Below, one piece after another: positions 6,137 through 9,428 of a DNA stretch of 9,428 bases (position 1 is the stretch's first letter; each line of letters opens with the position of its first letter). The position numbers were made by a program, and so were the translations under genes. This stretch comes from Candidatus Stahliibacteriota bacterium (GTDB lineage: Bacteria > Hydrothermota > Tepidihabitantia > B3-TA06), in assembly GCA_030592225.1 (NCBI GenBank), contig JAUVJT010000074.1, positions 1-9,428 on the forward strand, read 5' to 3'. Under the pieces are notes generated by a model. That model was not told the origin of the DNA and made no database searches. It was given only the letters and a program-made list of their open reading frames with translations.

Positions 6137-6168
6137 TACCCCGTGCTGAGGCGCGGGGTATTTTTTTT
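6137..6168 (+). terminator. Intrinsic terminator after lipoprotein copy 2, possibly bidirectional
   Basis: TACCCCGTGC (6137-6146) pairs with GCGCGGGGTA (6151-6160), with one G-T wobble, around the loop TGAG. Eight T residues (6161-6168) follow. On the minus strand the same stem lies 34 bases past the stop of the large converging gene. It is followed there by a weaker T-containing run, so it may also end that transcript. Confidence 0.92.
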
Positions 6169-6201
6169 CAATTACTGATTGTCTGTCAGGATTATGTCTG
6201 C

Positions 6202-9200
6202 TTATTGTGGATTGGTTTTCTCTTCCTGGACCTCGTCTGAAGCGGCGCCTGCGATATCTTCATCACTCGGTTCCTGCAGGTTGGTAGATTGCGTCGTTTC
6301 TGGAGGTTCCTTCTTCTCACCTGAACCCTCAGCATCATCAGTAGCCTTCGGTTCAGGCATCTCGGCAGCCTCGGTTTTTTTCACTGTATTCTCCTCGTTT
6401 TCCGTAGAGCCGGGAAGAGTCCGGGGGAACAGGCGTGATTCCTGCAACCCTTTTTGCGCGAAGAGTACGGTAATCGCTTTGGCATTTTCAGGAGAGAGAG
6501 AGGCAATCAACTCTCCGGTTGCCTTTGCTGCAGCCTTCTGATGGCGGTTCCATCGGCTGTATGCAGCGGGGTGCAGAATGCGCGAGAGCAGGGTTGGTTG
6601 GGTCTCCTCCTCTGCAAATCGCAGCTTCCTGGCCGCCAGCGAGGAGATAACCAGATGAGTGAGTATCAGCAGAGCGGGCAGGGGGCGCTCGCCGATTCTT
6701 TCCAGCAGGTTCTCTGCCGTTTGCTCGGCATGAGTAAATTCCCCTGCGCCTTTTTTGGCCTCGGCGAGCAGCAGCATGGCTTCAAGTTGTTCAGTCTCTT
6801 CCATCCAGTCCACCAGCTCTTTTTCTATACCGGTTAGCACTTCAGCCGCTGCCGGAAACATCTTGTTGGCCAGATTGATTTTTGCCGCAGTTAATCGGGC
6901 AGTGACCTGGAAGGCAGGATTGTCATGTTGCCGGGCAAGCTGTTGCAGTTCTAAAAGTTCTATTACGGCGGTCTCAACGTCACCGGTGCCGATGAGGTTC
7001 TCAAGACGAACGGCCCTGCCCATAAATAGCTGTTCAGGATTCTCCGCGCGCTGCGCTATCTCGATTATCCTGTCGGCTTCGCGCAGGCCGTCGTTGAATC
7101 GTCCCAATTTGGCGTAGGTTGTGGCGCGCGCTCTTAAGGCGTCAAGAGCCATGGGAGCCATTTGGGGCGACTGGAGCATCTGGTCTGCGAATTCCATAAC
7201 CTTGAGTGTGGCTTCATAGTTTCCTACTATCGTATTTGAGGCTGCGTACTGCAGGTTTGCTCCGGCTTCGCTCCAGGGGTCGCCAATCTGACGCGCTATT
7301 TTCAGGGACAGGCTTGCTTGCTCGAGGCCTCGTTCAAAACGCCCTTGATGATTGTTGATAGAGGAAAGCCCGACCAACGCCTGTATGGCTCCGGGTTGAT
7401 TCCCGATCTCCAGACATAGTTTTCGTGATTCCTCCAGATGAGGCAGGGCTTCATCCATCCTTCGCAGAACCTGCAAGATATTTCCCAGGTTCGCTTCCGC
7501 TTCCGCAAGAGGAGCAGGTGCACCAACGACCTTGCGGGCGAGAAGGGCTTTTTCGTAGCAGCCCAGCGCTTTCTCTATGCGTCCCTCGTAAAAAGATAAG
7601 TGCCCGCGCCGCATCTGAACTTCTCCACTCAGAACAGGATCCTGCAGCTCCTCGGCGCGTGTTGAGGCCTCTTCGAGTTTCGCACGCGCGACGTTGAAAT
7701 CTCCGCGCATCATTTCCAGACCTGCGATTTCGATAGTGCAGTTGATAATTGTCTGGCGGTGGCCTATTTCCAGAGCAATGTTAAGGGTTCGCTCAAGATA
7801 GCTCTGTGCCTTTTCTCCCTGATCAAGTTCCAGCAGCAGGCGTGCAACGTTTAGCAAATTATTGGTTAAAAGCAGTTTATCTTCTGATTTTTCAGCGATG
7901 GCAATTGCCCGCTCATAGTAGTTGAGTGCCTGGTCAGGACGTCCCATGGCCCGGTTAAGGGTGGCCAGGTTGTTAAGCGAACGGTTTGTGTTGGCGTCGT
8001 CGTCAAGTTCCTGACTAAGTTTCAGGGCCGCCTTGAAATCGGCTTCCCCCTCTTCGGGCCTGCCCTGCTGGGCCTGGCCTGTACCGCGTTCAAGCAGTGC
8101 AACCGCTTTTCCGTATTTATAAGAAAGGGTTTGTGAACGCCGCAGGGCCTCTCCGGCGTATTCAAACAGGTGCTCGAAATCAGATATGGAGCGGGAGGTG
8201 TGCGCCAGCTTGTTGAGCGCGTCCACTTCTCGCTCGGACAGCCCCTTGCGGATGGCAAGATTGCGAGCGGCGGCATAATCCTTAGCCGCTTCAACGAATT
8301 TGCCCTGGTAGTCAAAAACCCCTGCGCGTCCGTAGTGAGCATCAAAAAGCTCCGTACTCAAACCCTCGCCGAAATGATCTTTCCATATCTTTATGGTGCG
8401 CGAATAATCTTCCTCGGCGGCCTCGTTGCGGAATAAGCGGCGGTTTTCCTTTGCCGAAGCAAGATTGTACTTGAATGCCGGCTCCCAATCCCCGGATTCG
8501 GCCCAGTGATGAGCCAGCATGGTAAAGTAGCGCTCCAGCGATTCGGAATACAGGCTCTCAACCGCCCTTGCTACGTTACGGTGAAGCCGTTCGCGGTCCC
8601 CGCGCAGAATTGAATCGTAGCAGACGTCTCGCACCAGGGTCTGGCGGAAGACGTACTCCGTCTCGCCCGCCTGCAGGGAATAAATCAATCCCGAGGTCAC
8701 GACCGGGGCCATGAGGCCGGTTACGTCTTCCTCGCCCGTAATATGAGCTATAATGGTTGAAGGGAAGTGCATGCCGTATACCGAACCCAGCCTGAGCGCC
8801 TGGCGCACTTGCTCGGGTAATCTGTCCATTCGCGAGAAAACGAGACTGTACAGATCGTCGGGAATCTCAGCGGCATCAACCCCCTTGCCCATTACCCATT
8901 TGCCGTCTACGTCTTCAATAAGATTCTTATCCAACAGGTAGCCGGCCCATTGTTCGAGAACCGATGGATTACCCACTGAGCGTTCATACAGGAATTGATG
9001 AATGGCGTCGTTTGCCTGTGCGCCAAGTATCTTTTCGGCGAGTTCTTTTGAATCAGCCGCGGAAAGAGGATCGAGACTTACCCTGTTCAGATTTTCCTTT
9101 GGAGTATCAAAGCCCTCGCAAAACTCCTCCTCGAATTCAGGATTGTACGCGAAGAAGAAAAAGATACCCTGGGGCCGCAGCCGGGGGATGGTACGTGCGG

Positions 9201-9428
9201 CAAACGCCAGCATTTCAAGAGAACCGGCCTCGGCCCTTGCCGGATCGTCAATTAGAATCGCCAGAGGTCGGGAGGCGGCGCGTCTGATGATGTAACTGCG
9301 GAAGGCGTCCATCAAGTTTTCAAGACGCAGCTCCGGAGAATAAGCGGCTATCTGTTTCTGCGCTTTAGCCAGACCGAAGAGCATTCCTGCGATGAAGGGA
9401 AAACGTCTTGCCAGTTCGTCGCCTTCAA
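6202..9428 (-). CDS. STAND-type ATPase/TPR protein, N-terminus outside window
   Basis: The frame is open from the window edge through 14 codons before the first Met (9384), so the gene is 5'-truncated; 1,074 residues are visible. Numbering from that Met, ~1-130 is the distal part of a P-loop ATPase of the family found with adenylate cyclases, Ser/Thr kinases and MalT-like regulators; Walker A lies outside. The Walker B strand LAILIDD (41-47) is kept, but the usual LHWAD is PARAE, and the sensor segment is FFAYNPE where TYRPE is common. GNPSVLEQW (139-147) matches the family's GNPFFLEE motif. Residues ~175-275 resemble its winged-helix part (YVFRQTLVRDVCYDSILRGDRERLH). From ~340 to 900 run about 14 TPR-like helix pairs in a strict 40-residue register. 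Residues ~985-1060 are an acidic, Pro/Glu-rich, probably disordered tail. It is likely a cytoplasmic signalling or scaffold protein; an N-terminal kinase or cyclase domain is possible but unseen. It converges on the lipoprotein pair. Confidence 0.88.
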   Translation of the reverse strand, partial: EGDELARRFPFIAGMLFGLAKAQKQIAAYSPELRLENLMDAFRSYIIRRAASRPLAILIDDPARAEAGSLEMLAFAARTIPRLRPQGIFFFFAYNPEFEEEFCEGFDTPKENLNRVSLDPLSAADSKELAEKILGAQANDAIHQFLYERSVGNPSVLEQWAGYLLDKNLIEDVDGKWVMGKGVDAAEIPDDLYSLVFSRMDRLPEQVRQALRLGSVYGMHFPSTIIAHITGEEDVTGLMAPVVTSGLIYSLQAGETEYVFRQTLVRDVCYDSILRGDRERLHRNVARAVESLYSESLERYFTMLAHHWAESGDWEPAFKYNLASAKENRRLFRNEAAEEDYSRTIKIWKDHFGEGLSTELFDAHYGRAGVFDYQGKFVEAAKDYAAARNLAIRKGLSEREVDALNKLAHTSRSISDFEHLFEYAGEALRRSQTLSYKYGKAVALLERGTGQAQQGRPEEGEADFKAALKLSQELDDDANTNRSLNNLATLNRAMGRPDQALNYYERAIAIAEKSEDKLLLTNNLLNVARLLLELDQGEKAQSYLERTLNIALEIGHRQTIINCTIEIAGLEMMRGDFNVARAKLEEASTRAEELQDPVLSGEVQMRRGHLSFYEGRIEKALGCYEKALLARKVVGAPAPLAEAEANLGNILQVLRRMDEALPHLEESRKLCLEIGNQPGAIQALVGLSSINNHQGRFERGLEQASLSLKIARQIGDPWSEAGANLQYAASNTIVGNYEATLKVMEFADQMLQSPQMAPMALDALRARATTYAKLGRFNDGLREADRIIEIAQRAENPEQLFMGRAVRLENLIGTGDVETAVIELLELQQLARQHDNPAFQVTARLTAAKINLANKMFPAAAEVLTGIEKELVDWMEETEQLEAMLLLAEAKKGAGEFTHAEQTAENLLERIGERPLPALLILTHLVISSLAARKLRFAEEETQPTLLSRILHPAAYSRWNRHQKAAAKATGELIASLSPENAKAITVLFAQKGLQESRLFPRTLPGSTENEENTVKKTEAAEMPEPKATDDAEGSGEKKEPPETTQSTNLQEPSDEDIAGAASDEVQEEKTNPQ

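Overview
The window looks like chromosomal DNA of a Gram-negative (diderm) bacterium, probably an uncultured lineage. It encodes an outer-membrane protein with an OmpA-type peptidoglycan-binding domain, three lipoproteins, and a secreted hydrolase. Shine-Dalgarno sites are strong (GGAGG-type) and promoters are sigma70-like with 16-17 bp spacers. The lipoprotein style and the large ATPase/TPR protein recall candidate phyla near the FCB group (for example WOR-3/Stahlbacteria), but this placement is a guess from protein style only. I see no tRNA, rRNA, CRISPR array, transposase or phage gene.

Layout. Positions 1-354 (minus) hold the N-terminal part of a lipoprotein that leaves the window at its left edge. 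A short divergent promoter region (355-475) separates it from a secreted alpha/beta hydrolase with HEAT-like and PDZ domains (476-1789, plus). Next come a GTG-started OmpA-family protein (1982-3607), a small SpoIIAA/STAS-like protein (3726-4097), and two paralogous lipoproteins in tandem (4264-5085 and 5266-6111), each followed by a strong intrinsic terminator. A very large minus-strand gene (6202 to beyond 9428) converges on them. It encodes the C-terminal part of a STAND-type ATPase with a winged-helix-like region, about 14 TPR-like units and an acidic tail; its start and Walker A motif lie outside the window. No intergenic gap exceeds 200 bases.

How the genes may work together. Most plus-strand genes seem to be transcribed singly: four of the five have their own recognisable promoter, and both lipoprotein genes end in terminators. 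The common theme is the cell envelope: an exported esterase-like enzyme, an outer-membrane anchor and three lipoproteins. The STAS-like protein and the ATPase/TPR protein are likely cytoplasmic, the latter a signalling or scaffold protein. Nothing in the sequence proves a shared pathway.

The most noteworthy points are the hydrolase-HEAT-PDZ fusion, the exact 40-residue register of the TPR-like array beside a degenerate Walker B region, the duplicated lipoprotein family with a DNA block nearly identical between copies, and structured 5' leaders ahead of the OmpA-like gene and the second lipoprotein gene. I found no convincing defence, mobile or biosynthetic system.
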